This document shows positions 17,013-25,775 of a stretch of 64,000 nt of DNA, one piece after another (position 1 is the stretch's first letter; each line of letters begins with the position of its first letter). This DNA comes from Geomobilibacter sp964431365 (GTDB taxonomy: Bacteria; Desulfobacterota; Desulfuromonadia; Geobacterales; DSM-12255): the NCBI GenBank assembly GCA_964431365.1, contig CAYSJJ010000006.1, positions 1 to 64,000 of the forward strand, given 5' to 3'. The notes beneath the pieces are model-generated. The model worked only from the letters and a program-made list of their open reading frames with translations, made no database searches and was not told the origin of the DNA. Position numbers and translations under genes: made by a program.

Positions 17013-17093
17013 CGTGTTTGACACGTTACCGACCTAATTCTCCTTTCATTTTTGATAGTTAGTTGACGCCATCGACCGGTCCAGTCTAGACTG
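17013..17093 (-). promoter_or_regulatory. Leader of the small DUF11 gene set with duplicated ribosome-binding segment
   Basis: The 112-base gap upstream of protein C holds two near-identical segments (AAAGGAGAATCAG next to the gene and AAAGGAGAATTAG about 35 bases upstream). Between them lies a small hairpin (CGTGT 17013-17017 / ACACG 17021-17025). The upstream copy overlaps a seven-codon frame (ATG at 17049, TAA at 17026-17028). Further upstream is a perfect 12-bp palindrome, CAGTCTAGACTG (17082-17093), a possible operator. All are direct readings. A regulatory role is inferred. Confidence 0.3.
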
Positions 17094-17111
17094 TCGAGTT
17101 CGTGCGCCTAG

Positions 17112-19919
17112 TCATTTGATCCTCACGTTGAAACGAAGTCCGAATGTGCTGCGGCCGCCGAGGCTAAGAACGGCGTTGGCCTGGCCGGCCACGGCGCCGA
17201 TGGTGATCCTGTCGATATCCGCAAGCCCGCCGGTGTTTTGGGCCGAGGCCACGTCAGCATCCACCGCGTCACTGACGTTCGTCCCGGTCCCTGCTGCGGC
17301 GGCGTTGAAAATGGCCAGGTCCGTGGCGCTGTCGGACGGAGGCGTGGCGGCACTGGTCCGCACCATGCTGCCGGCGACATACTGGAAAGCTGTTTCGTTC
17401 AGGGCGTCGTTGATCCGCAGGTCGGTAACCGGCCCGGCAGTGTTGTTCTTTACATAAATGAGGAAGGCGATGGTGGAGCCCACCGGGGCCGTAAGTGTGG
17501 TATAGGGCCCTGCCCCGCTCAGTTCCCACGACTGCTTGGTGATGCTCAGAGTTGGCGCGCAACTGCCGGTTGTCTCAAGTGCCCCCTCCTCGGGGGCGTT
17601 ATTGTTCCAGAGACCGGCTGAAGCGCCGTTCATGTCCGGCTGGTCGGCACCCAGGTCGATCCCCTGGTTGATGGCGGGACTGGTGCATTCGGTGAGGCTG
17701 AAGTTGAAACCGGCGGCGTTGACATAGAGCGGGTTCACGTTCAGATCGGTGCTGTCCAGGGCCACATTGCTTCTCCCCGCGGCGTTGGCCGGCGACGTAA
17801 CCGCGTCGGTCACGTCGTTGTATGCCTCGGTCATGGAGGCGGCGATACGGTTGATCCCGTAGCCGCTGTTGCCGGTGAAGATATTGTTCTTGATGATGGC
17901 GCCAATGTCCCCCACCCGGATGCCGTCACGGCCGTTGGCATGGACTGTATTCTGGTAGACCTTGGTGTTGGTGCCGCCGGCATCGAGCCAGATCCCGTCA
18001 TAGGCGCCGCCGTTGTTGTGGATCAGGTTCTTGGCGATCTGCACGCCGGTGGCAGAGCAGTAGACGCCGTTCTGACCGTTGTTGCGGATGGTGTTCCCCC
18101 TGATCGTGGTGCCGGTCACGGAGCTGTCGAGAGTGACGCCGCTGCCGGAGTTCAGGGCGATCAGGTTCCCCTCGCCGCCATAGACTCCTCCGATGGTGGT
18201 GCCCGACGATGTCCCTCCCACGGCGATCCCTGCGGCGTTGTTGGCAAGGGCAGCCCCGCCGCTGGCGTTGGTGCCGAGGTAGCAGCCGTAGATCGAGGTG
18301 GTCGTTGCGCTGAGCAGATAGATGCCGTTGCCGTTGGTGACCGTGCCGCCGAACCCGTAGATTGCCACCCCCCGGACGGTGACGGCGAAAACGTTGCTGA
18401 CCAACAGGCCGGAGCCGAGTACCCCATTGCCGGAGATCTCAACCTCCAGACCGCCCGGATTGGTGTTCCCCACGTTTGCGGTCTGGATAGTGCCGTCGAT
18501 GATGGTGTTGTCGCCGGTGATCGGCGGCAATACCGTGGAGAGCTGGATAACCGCAACGCCCCCGGTGAGCTGGTTGACGATGCCCGCCCGCAGTCCGGCA
18601 TGGGCATTGCCGTCGGGGATCATGAAGATGGCAGCCTCATTCCCCGCACCCTGGCCGACCTGGGCGAGCCCCGCGTTGCCGAGGATGTCGGCATTGAGGA
18701 TGAACTGACGCAGGGTTCCCTGTCCCGTGTCATTCTTGTTGACGATGGTGTCGAAGTTGAAACCGAAGTCCACACCGCTGACATCCAGTTCGGTGAGCGT
18801 GACCGTGGTCACCGACTGGGGTGTCGTCGTTGCCGTCGTGAGCGCGGCGAGCGTGGTGGCGCCATTGATCGCATCCACCTTCTCCGGCGCTTCGCCACCG
18901 ACTCGATCGGTCACGCCGACCGGCGTGCCGGAGCTTGCATCGGTGCGGTACGTCTGCACGGGCAGCAAACCCGCAATGGAGCCGGGCCGCGATGAGGTGA
19001 CGGTGGAATTCACCACCCGCACCGTATATGTTCCGGTGGTCAGGGCGTTGAAGGTGTAAACTCCTGACGCGTTGGTGGTTGTGGACGTGACGTAGTTGCC
19101 GCTGGCGTCGAACAGCTCCACCCGCGCGCCCGAACGGACAACGCCGCCGGCGGTGACACGGTCCCGCCCGGCCCCGCCGCCGTAATTCACGTCCTCGAAT
19201 ACGGTACCGCTGAGGTTCATGGGAGGGGACGCGGTGATCGAAACGGCTCCGATCACATAATTGATTATATTAAGACTGAGGCCACCGCTCATGGTCACCG
19301 ACGCTGCTCCGGCTTGCTCCGTGGATCCGGCCGTTATGTCGGACATAAGGATGGCGGCATCCCACCAGAGCACGGTCTGTCCTCCGCCTATGCCGAGCGG
19401 AAGCAAGGAATTCCAGTTCTGCACGTCGATGACCATATTGCCTACAGCGCTCGATACCGTGACCGACGCGCCAAGGCCGAGGAGCGAAAGGCCGCTGGCA
19501 GTGGCAAAGTCGCCATAGGGTGACGACTGCTTGACCCCGTTAAAACTGGTGGCGCCGCAGTAAGCTCCGGTAATGCCGGAAAAGGTAACCACAACATTCG
19601 CAGTTCCCACCGGAGGGGCAACCAGCTCCCACATTTCAGCCGTACGACCGTCGGTTCTGACGAATACCCGTGTCAAAGGGAGGCCAGCGTAGGTTACCGA
19701 GGTTGCCTGTGCAGTATTGGTAGTCGCGATCTCGACAAACAGGGCACGGTTGACACCGCTATTTACGGTGTGCGCCCAGGTGGCAGAGGAGGCAGTGTCG
19801 ATGCCGGTGTAGGAGGGAGAACCGTTGTTGGTGACGTCGGCGTATGCGACCGACCCTGAGATAGGCGCAAAAAAAAGGGCCGTGAGGATGAGCAAGGCTG
19901 TCAAGGTCTTGATATACAT
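17112..19919 (-). CDS. Secreted right-handed beta-helix surface protein with C-terminal DUF11-like module
   Basis: A 935-residue exported protein. After the signal peptide (LTALLILTALFFAP, cleavage near VAYA) comes a Gly/Thr-rich N-terminal domain (about 30-225). An SdrD/CnaB-like domain follows (about 230-320, GVYTFNALTTGTYTVRV). A right-handed beta-helix region (about 400-745) has repeated rungs such as TTIRGNTIRNNGQNGVYC and IKNNIFTGNSGYGINRI. A DUF11-like module covers about 790-935 (LIYVKNNT, TDLRINDALNETAFQYVAGS, IGAVAGQANAVLSLGG), the same module as the three small secreted proteins downstream. I chose the ATG at 19919 because GAGGA lies eight bases before it; a TTG at 19934 is the alternative. 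Polymorphic-type adhesins and polysaccharide-binding proteins use such folds, but I see no catalytic residues. Confidence 0.85.
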   Translation of the reverse strand: MYIKTLTALLILTALFFAPISGSVAYADVTNNGSPSYTGIDTASSATWAHTVNSGVNRALFVEIATTNTAQATSVTYAGLPLTRVFVRTDGRTAEMWELVAPPVGTANVVVTFSGITGAYCGATSFNGVKQSSPYGDFATASGLSLLGLGASVTVSSAVGNMVIDVQNWNSLLPLGIGGGQTVLWWDAAILMSDITAGSTEQAGAASVTMSGGLSLNIINYVIGAVSITASPPMNLSGTVFEDVNYGGGAGRDRVTAGGVVRSGARVELFDASGNYVTSTTTNASGVYTFNALTTGTYTVRVVNSTVTSSRPGSIAGLLPVQTYRTDASSGTPVGVTDRVGGEAPEKVDAINGATTLAALTTATTTPQSVTTVTLTELDVSGVDFGFNFDTIVNKNDTGQGTLRQFILNADILGNAGLAQVGQGAGNEAAIFMIPDGNAHAGLRAGIVNQLTGGVAVIQLSTVLPPITGDNTIIDGTIQTANVGNTNPGGLEVEISGNGVLGSGLLVSNVFAVTVRGVAIYGFGGTVTNGNGIYLLSATTTSIYGCYLGTNASGGAALANNAAGIAVGGTSSGTTIGGVYGGEGNLIALNSGSGVTLDSSVTGTTIRGNTIRNNGQNGVYCSATGVQIAKNLIHNNGGAYDGIWLDAGGTNTKVYQNTVHANGRDGIRVGDIGAIIKNNIFTGNSGYGINRIAASMTEAYNDVTDAVTSPANAAGRSNVALDSTDLNVNPLYVNAAGFNFSLTECTSPAINQGIDLGADQPDMNGASAGLWNNNAPEEGALETTGSCAPTLSITKQSWELSGAGPYTTLTAPVGSTIAFLIYVKNNTAGPVTDLRINDALNETAFQYVAGSMVRTSAATPPSDSATDLAIFNAAAAGTGTNVSDAVDADVASAQNTGGLADIDRITIGAVAGQANAVLSLGGRSTFGLRFNVRIK

Positions 19920-19993
19920 GGTGTTCCTCGACAAAAATATTGTTGAACAGCTGAACCCAATCCTGGGGAAACCATTGCCAATCAGGCACCGGG

Positions 19994-22516
19994 TCAGAGA
20001 CAGAAGCGGAACTCGGCCCCTTTCCCCACTTCAGCGTGAGCCCAGACCCTGCCGCCATGGCGGTCGATGATGCGGCGGACCGTGGAAAGGCCGACCCCCG
20101 AACCTTCGAATTCACTGGGGGAGTGAAGGCGCTCGAACACTTGGAACAGTTTGCCGATATAGGCCATATCGAAGCCTACCCCGTTATCCCGAACGAAGTA
20201 GGTCGTCTCTCCATCCTCATCAAGGACACCGAAATCAATCCTCGCCCCGGCGGTCTTCCTGGTGTATTTCCACGCGTTGTTGAGCAGGTTCTCTGCTACG
20301 ACGCGGATCAGGCAGGGGTCCGCGTCAGCGGTAATGCCTTCCGCAATGGTAAAGATGACGTCGCGGTCAGGCTCGGCCTCCCGCAAGGATTCGGCGACCT
20401 CCCTGACGACACGGCTCAAATCGATGGTGGTGCGGTTGATTTCGGCATTGCCGATCCGGGAAAAGAGGAGCAGGTCGTCGATCAGGTCGGACATCCGCAC
20501 GCTGGTTCTCTGGATACGCTGGAGAAACTCCCGCCCTTCATCGTCCATCTGATCCAGGTAACTCTCCATGATCGCGGCGTTGAACATCTGGATATGTCGG
20601 AGGGGCGCCTTCAGGTCGTGGGAAACCGAGTAGCTGAATGCCTCCAGTTCACTGTTGGCTGACTTGAGTTCCCGGGCATATTTTCTGAGCTTGAGATGGG
20701 TGGCGATCCGTGCCCGCAGTTCCTCGATCTGAAACGGCTTGGCAATGTAGTCTACCGCTCCGCTGCGGAAGGCCCTGACCTTATCGAACGCCTCGTCCAC
20801 CGCGCTGAGGAAGATGACCGGCACGTGCCGCAGCGCATCATTCGCCTTGAAATTTCGGCAGAGTTCGTAGCCATCCATGTCCGGCATATGGATGTCGAGC
20901 AGTATCAGGTCAGGCGGAAGTTGCGTTGCAGCCTCCAGGGCCATGGTGCCGCTGGTGACCGGTCGCACCCGGTAATTGTCCTTCTTGAGCAGTCCCATCA
21001 GCAGAATGAGCATGTCCGGATCGCCGTCCACGACAAGGATGCTCTCTTTGACCAAAAGGAGCCTGTTCCCCTCCTCCTTGGCTGACTCCACATAGGGTTG
21101 GAGAAGGGCGCTGATGGCCTGGTAGTCAAATCGGTGCAGGTGGTCGCGCAGCAGATGTACACCGTGGGGAAGGTGGGGGGCCGCCTTGTCGATGAGAATC
21201 TGAAGCGCATCGATATCAGCCGTTTGTGCAGCTCGGTACAGGGAGCAGACCAGTTTTCCGGGGAGGTTGCAGAGTTCGGTTGGGGAGACGTGAGTGGTCG
21301 GCTGGCCTGACGAGAGTGCCGGCGCAGCCAGGGCGAAGCTATCGCGGAGAGAGGCCACGGCGGGGAGCTCGATGGAAAAGATGGTCCCCCCCGAATCCGA
21401 CGTATCAAAGTCGACGGTACCGCCCAGGTAGCGCTCACCGAACAGTTTCATACTGTAGGTGCCCAACCCTCTTCCGTGCAGGCTCTTGGTACTGAAGGAG
21501 CGCTGGAAGATCTGCAGCTGTATGGAGTCCGGGATGACACCCGCGTTGTGGACGAAGAAGCCGGGCCGGCCATCCTGCATGGCAAACCAGATGCGCACAG
21601 TCCCCCCCTGCTCGGTGGCTTCGAGGGCGTTCTTGACCATGTTGATCAGGACCCGTATGAGCAGGTTCTTGTTGGTCGTGACACTGATGTGCGATGACAC
21701 CGGCGTGGTTTCCAGACACCTCCCCTCGGCCGCATCGTGGCCGGCAAAAAAGGCGGACAGGTCAGCCAGCACTTCGGCAACCGGCACCGGCATGAAATCG
21801 GGGGAGAGCTCACCCTTTTCCGCCTGCAGCAGCATCCGCTGGCCAAGGACCTCCTCGGTGAGGCGGTTGGAGAGCCTGACGATATGTTTTGCCGCGCTTG
21901 TGCAGTCCGGTAATTTGCCGAGCAGTAGTTCGCTCCACCCCTTAAGACCGCTCAGGATATTGATGACGTCGTGGAAGAAGACCTTTTCCAGAGCGTCGCG
22001 ACGTTTGACCGCACTGATATCCTGCATAACCAGGATGGTCAGTTCGTGGTCATCAAGCTGCAGCGGGGATGCCCGGACCACGAATTCGGCAGCCTCTATC
22101 GTCCCTTCGCGATTGATGGTCAGCATGCATTCGTTGGTGGCAGGCAGGCCCGTGTCCTGGCTGGTGAGGATGACGCTTGCGGCACCGCATGCTTTGCAGT
22201 GCATCGACGTGCCGCAGCCGCCGGGCCCTTCCGTTGCGTGGGCGCAGTTGAAGAGCTCTCCAGGTCGCAGGCCGATGAGACAGCTCGGCGTCGCCAGGCC
22301 GAGCATCTGCTGCACATCCTGGTTGGAAGCGAGAATCTGACGGTGTTGGTTGAGGATCAGGACGATCCCCTCCACAGACCGCAGAACCACCTTCACAATG
22401 GGGTTGTTGAGGCAGGTATCGGCAAAGTTGACGAGTTCATCCGATGGAGTCCGTTCGGCCGAGGCAAAGAAGGTGCTCTCTCCGTCTGTCATATGGCTGC
22501 TGATCTGCATGGTCAC
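19994..22516 (-). CDS. Hybrid protein with two histidine-kinase cores around a receiver domain
   Basis: An 840-residue cytoplasmic signalling protein. A PAS-like domain (about 35-165) contains a Cys cluster (NCAHATEGPGGCG, then HCKACGA), a set recurrent in PAS-kinases of this bacterial group and a possible metal or redox site. A first kinase core follows, with His182 (FFHDVINILSG) and an ATPase domain with GRGLGTYSMKLF. A receiver domain with D541 (LILLDIHMPDMDGYE) comes next, then a second kinase core with His633 (SVSHDLKAPLRH) and GSGVGLSTVRRI. No transmembrane segment is evident. The first codon is GTG at 22516, with an in-frame ATG two codons later; no strong ribosome site decides. It lies only 74 bases before the beta-helix surface gene on the same strand, so it may regulate that cluster. 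Confidence 0.9.
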   Translation of the reverse strand: MTMQISSHMTDGESTFFASAERTPSDELVNFADTCLNNPIVKVVLRSVEGIVLILNQHRQILASNQDVQQMLGLATPSCLIGLRPGELFNCAHATEGPGGCGTSMHCKACGAASVILTSQDTGLPATNECMLTINREGTIEAAEFVVRASPLQLDDHELTILVMQDISAVKRRDALEKVFFHDVINILSGLKGWSELLLGKLPDCTSAAKHIVRLSNRLTEEVLGQRMLLQAEKGELSPDFMPVPVAEVLADLSAFFAGHDAAEGRCLETTPVSSHISVTTNKNLLIRVLINMVKNALEATEQGGTVRIWFAMQDGRPGFFVHNAGVIPDSIQLQIFQRSFSTKSLHGRGLGTYSMKLFGERYLGGTVDFDTSDSGGTIFSIELPAVASLRDSFALAAPALSSGQPTTHVSPTELCNLPGKLVCSLYRAAQTADIDALQILIDKAAPHLPHGVHLLRDHLHRFDYQAISALLQPYVESAKEEGNRLLLVKESILVVDGDPDMLILLMGLLKKDNYRVRPVTSGTMALEAATQLPPDLILLDIHMPDMDGYELCRNFKANDALRHVPVIFLSAVDEAFDKVRAFRSGAVDYIAKPFQIEELRARIATHLKLRKYARELKSANSELEAFSYSVSHDLKAPLRHIQMFNAAIMESYLDQMDDEGREFLQRIQRTSVRMSDLIDDLLLFSRIGNAEINRTTIDLSRVVREVAESLREAEPDRDVIFTIAEGITADADPCLIRVVAENLLNNAWKYTRKTAGARIDFGVLDEDGETTYFVRDNGVGFDMAYIGKLFQVFERLHSPSEFEGSGVGLSTVRRIIDRHGGRVWAHAEVGKGAEFRFCL

Positions 22517-23252
22517 TTTATTGTCATTTCCCCAGCGACTTAGGTCTTAGAAACTGATGGGTTGCCAAAGCCAGCTAAACAGATTTTAATTAGGTTTATG
22601 TTAGCACAAGTTAACCTTTTTTCAAACACCTGAAATATAGCAGTTGCTCATACCGTGCAGGCCAGACCATTAACGTGCCACTCAGTTGATGTTGAGTAAC
22701 CGTAACGAGATGTCAGCCCAGGCGGAGCGGATGGCTGCTGACAAGGCTATGCAGGAAGAGATTACGAAGCCGGTGGGTGGATAGTCTTACGACTGTTCCA
22801 TATTTCAGCTACTTCCCCATAACTTGGCAAAAGATAATTAACGCATGACATATTGATATCTTCTCACCATTACCCGCCCCAACTCAACTGTCAAAAGTTA
22901 CAATTGGCAGCACAATGCGTCGATTTTACGAATAATTTTAGGCGTATTACGTCGTTAGTAAGTATACACTCGGCATTAGAACACGCACATAATGCATTAC
23001 CTCGATGTGAGCATATCGCGTGAACCGGCGAATTACAGATGGCGTCGCTGCCAACAACAGATAACCTATCAATTTTATTCGGCTCCACGTTTGATGACCA
23101 GATCCGCTGAACTATCTGCGCCAGTATCCTGGCCACCGCGTAGTGACTGTCACTCTCTTGCATAGGGTGCTGTCTCTCATTCAGTAATGGACAAACATTT
23201 TTGAGTGGGGTTAGAATCGCCGAAATCTGAGGATCAGACACGGGGGATATGC
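22517..23252. other. 736-base divergent intergenic region
   Basis: The region is AT-rich compared with its neighbours and separates two divergently transcribed genes, so it should hold both promoters. I see no recognised gene. A 31-codon frame at 22689-22784 (+) has Ala/Glu-rich coding character (SAQAERMAADKAMQEE) and could be a remnant or a small protein. A minus-strand frame at 22891-23163, 90 codons with Cys-rich content, has only a weak GAGAG site and no known relatives. Neither is strong enough to call. Confidence 0.4.
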
Positions 23253-24137
23253 ATGCGGAAGCTGTTTGTGGTGGGATGTGGCGATATCGGTTTGAGAACG
23301 GCAAGATTGGCCAGGCTGAGCGGAATAGAGACGAACGGCCTGGTGCGTTCTACGGACCGTGCAGAGCTCTTGGCTCGTGAGGGGATACACGCCGTAACAG
23401 GCAACATGGATGAACCGTGCACCCTCAAAGGCCTTGATCTGGCTGACACCATGGTCCTCTACAGCGTCCCCCCTCCCGGGGGGGGGATCAGTGACCCCCG
23501 GGCCGAAGCATTCTGCACGTCGCTGGAGGTGGGTAAGGAGCCTCGAAAACTTGTCTACCTCAGCACCAGTGGTGTCTATGGCGACTGCGGCGACAGAGTG
23601 GTTACCGAGGAGACTCCGCCGAATCCGCAGACCGCAAGGGCCAAAAGACGCCTGGCTGCCGAGCAGACCTTCCTGACCTGGGGCGCAGAGCGAGGAGTGG
23701 CGATCATCATCCTCAGGGTAACCGGCATCTATGGCCCCGGCCGCATCCCCATGGACAAGGTCCTGGGGGCGCATCCCCTTCTCAACGAGCAGGAGGCGTT
23801 CATTACCAACAGGATCCACGCCGATGACCTGGCTGGCGTATGTCTTGCCGCACTGCTCAAAGGTGAGCATGGTGACATCTTCAATGTAAGCGATGGCGAA
23901 GCAAGCAGCATGACATCCTACTTCAATGCCATCGCCGACATGCTGGGTGTTCCCCGTGCGCCGCAGGTATCACTGGCAGAGGCACGATCGGTCATGACCC
24001 CTCTCATGTACTCCTACATGACCGAATCACGCCGCGTCGATAACAAAAAGATGCTGGAGCGCCTTGGCGTGCAGCTCCGCTATCCGACCTTGAACGAAGG
24101 GCTGCGGGCTATCTTTGCCGATGCTGGAGGAAGTTGA
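23253..24137 (+). CDS. NAD(P)-binding SDR-family epimerase-like protein
   Basis: A 294-residue cytoplasmic protein of the extended SDR (NAD-dependent epimerase/dehydratase) superfamily, closest in feel to YeeZ-like members. The N-terminal Rossmann motif VVGCGDIGLRTARLA begins at residue 5. YLSTSGVYGDCGD holds the family Ser/Tyr region, and ITNRIHADDLAGVC matches the C-terminal substrate-side motif. I cannot name the substrate. The ATG at 23253 was chosen because GGGGG lies six bases before it and the Rossmann fold starts at once; a longer form from 23205 has no such site. It is convergent with rlmB and stands alone as a transcription unit. Confidence 0.85.
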   Translation: MRKLFVVGCGDIGLRTARLARLSGIETNGLVRSTDRAELLAREGIHAVTGNMDEPCTLKGLDLADTMVLYSVPPPGGGISDPRAEAFCTSLEVGKEPRKLVYLSTSGVYGDCGDRVVTEETPPNPQTARAKRRLAAEQTFLTWGAERGVAIIILRVTGIYGPGRIPMDKVLGAHPLLNEQEAFITNRIHADDLAGVCLAALLKGEHGDIFNVSDGEASSMTSYFNAIADMLGVPRAPQVSLAEARSVMTPLMYSYMTESRRVDNKKMLERLGVQLRYPTLNEGLRAIFADAGGS

Positions 24138-24182
24138 AACGGGAGGTCTTTCGGGGAGGGTGGAGCGAGGCCGGGCAGCGGC

Positions 24183-24968
24183 TTATTTCCTGGTCTTGCG
24201 TGGCCGTCCATCGGCACCTGGCAGCCGCTGGCGAACTGCCTCGAAAAGGCTGACACCGCCGGCAACAGAGGCGTTCAGCGAAGAGACCCCCCCCAGGAGC
24301 GGTATACCATACAGAATGTCGCAGTGTTTTTGAACCAGCGGCCTGATCCCCTCCCCCTCGCCGCCGATTACGAGCACCACATTGCCGGTCAGATCCTGAT
24401 CGTACAGTGACGAGTCCGCCGTAGCGGCCGCACCGAAAACCCAGAAACCTGCCTCCTTCAGCCCTTCAATGGCATGAACGACATTGGTCACCTGGGCTAT
24501 CGGCACGGTCGCGGTGGCTCCGGCGGCAGCCTTCTCGGCGGCCGGGGTTACGCCGACGGCCCGGTCCCGGGGGATGACGACCCCATGCACACCGGCACAG
24601 GCCGCGCTTCTGATCAACGCTCCAAGGTTGTGGGGATCCTGAATGCCGTCCAGCAGCAGAACCAGCCCCGCCGTGCCACCCCGCTCCCGCCAGCATGCCA
24701 GAATATCTTCCATGGTCGCGTACGTGAAGGCTTCGGTACTGAGCGCTACCCCCTGGTGATGCTCTGAACCGCAAAGACGCGTCAAGTCCTGCTTTTGGCG
24801 GCGGCGCACCGGCACACCCTTCTCTTCGGCCAGGGCGATGATTCGCGTCAGTCTCTGTTCGCCCGCATGCTCGGCAACAAAAAGTTCAAAGGCCCTTCGT
24901 TCACTGCGAAGGGCCTCCCTGACCGGGTTTACACCGTAAACGATCTCGTCTTTCCGTCCTTCGCTCAT
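24183..24968 (-). CDS. rlmB: 23S rRNA (guanosine-2'-O-)-methyltransferase RlmB
   Basis: A 261-residue SpoU/TrmH-family (SPOUT) enzyme that in E. coli methylates the 2'-O of G2251 in the 23S P-loop using SAM. The N-terminal L30e-like substrate domain covers residues 1-90 (EIVYGVNPVREAL). The catalytic knot domain follows, with motif 1 LDGIQDPHNLGALIRSA, motif 2 VIGGEGEGI and motif 3 IPLLGGVSSLNASVAGGV. Length is normal for the family. It is the last gene of a minus-strand set ispG-proS-pyrF-rlmB, with eight bases between pyrF and rlmB. The C-terminus is basic (RPRKTRK). Confidence 0.95.
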   Translation of the reverse strand: MSEGRKDEIVYGVNPVREALRSERRAFELFVAEHAGEQRLTRIIALAEEKGVPVRRRQKQDLTRLCGSEHHQGVALSTEAFTYATMEDILACWRERGGTAGLVLLLDGIQDPHNLGALIRSAACAGVHGVVIPRDRAVGVTPAAEKAAAGATATVPIAQVTNVVHAIEGLKEAGFWVFGAAATADSSLYDQDLTGNVVLVIGGEGEGIRPLVQKHCDILYGIPLLGGVSSLNASVAGGVSLFEAVRQRLPGADGRPRKTRK

Positions 24969-24976
24969 TCCCGTAC

Positions 24977-25705
24977 CTACCCCTTCCCGCCTTCGACGAT
25001 TTCGGTCAGGATCGCCTCGGCTGCAGCCACAGGATCTGCGGCCGCACTGATCGGGCGGCCGATGACCAGGTAATCTGCTCCTGCCCTGACGGCCTCTGCT
25101 GGAGTCATGATACGCTTCTGATCGTCGACGGAGGCAAAGGCAGGCCTGACCCCGGGCGTGACGATCAGGAAATCGGGACCGCAGGCCTCCCGGATGAGCT
25201 CAACTTCCTGGGGGGAGGCAACGACACCGTCGATACCGGCCTTCTGCGCCAGGGTTGCGAGCCGGACAACCATCTCGGGCACGGGGAGTTCGATGCCGAC
25301 GCCGCGCAGGGTCTCTTCGGTGGAAGAGGTGAGGATGGTGACCGCCAGCACCTTGGCGCGCTCCCCACCCCTGAAGTTGGACTCCAGGGTCTCCATGGTC
25401 CTCGCCATCATCTCATAGCCGCCAAGGGCATGGAGATTGAGAAGCTTCACGCCCATCCTGGCCGCCTCCAGAGAAGCCATGGCAACGGTATTGGGGATGT
25501 CGTGGTATTTCAGATCGAGAAAGACCTCACCACCGTGCTTCTGGATCATCCGGACCGCAGCCGGGCCGCAGGAGGTGAAAAGCTGCTTGCCGATCTTGAA
25601 CATTCCGACACGGTCGGCGATCAGCGAGGCCCACCGTTCCACCTCACTGAACTCGTTCACGTCGAGGGCGAATATAACCTTTTCTCTGGCTTGATCTCTG
25701 GTCAC
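24977..25705 (-). CDS. pyrF: Orotidine-5'-phosphate decarboxylase
   Basis: A 242-residue TIM-barrel enzyme that decarboxylates OMP to UMP, the last step of de novo pyrimidine synthesis. The catalytic D-K-x-x-D array is visible in FLDLKYHDIPNTV. The N-terminal FALDV and the late phosphate-binding PGVRP and YLVIGRPI motifs are also present. I chose the GTG at 25705, preceded by GCGAGG with five bases between; another GTG eight codons upstream is possible but has no good site. It lies between proS (70 bases upstream) and rlmB (8 bases downstream) and is probably co-transcribed with them. Confidence 0.95.
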   Translation of the reverse strand: MTRDQAREKVIFALDVNEFSEVERWASLIADRVGMFKIGKQLFTSCGPAAVRMIQKHGGEVFLDLKYHDIPNTVAMASLEAARMGVKLLNLHALGGYEMMARTMETLESNFRGGERAKVLAVTILTSSTEETLRGVGIELPVPEMVVRLATLAQKAGIDGVVASPQEVELIREACGPDFLIVTPGVRPAFASVDDQKRIMTPAEAVRAGADYLVIGRPISAAADPVAAAEAILTEIVEGGKG

Positions 25706-25775
25706 ACTATCCTCGCAAAATCGGTGCACGGCTGAACACGGGAACGCCGTTGCCGGCTCAGCACGGGGACCGGAA

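Noticed and set aside
22891..23163. A 90-codon minus-strand frame with many Cys in the intergenic region
   Set aside because: Weak ribosome site, no known relatives, and composition similar to random AT-rich sequence; left as a possibility only.
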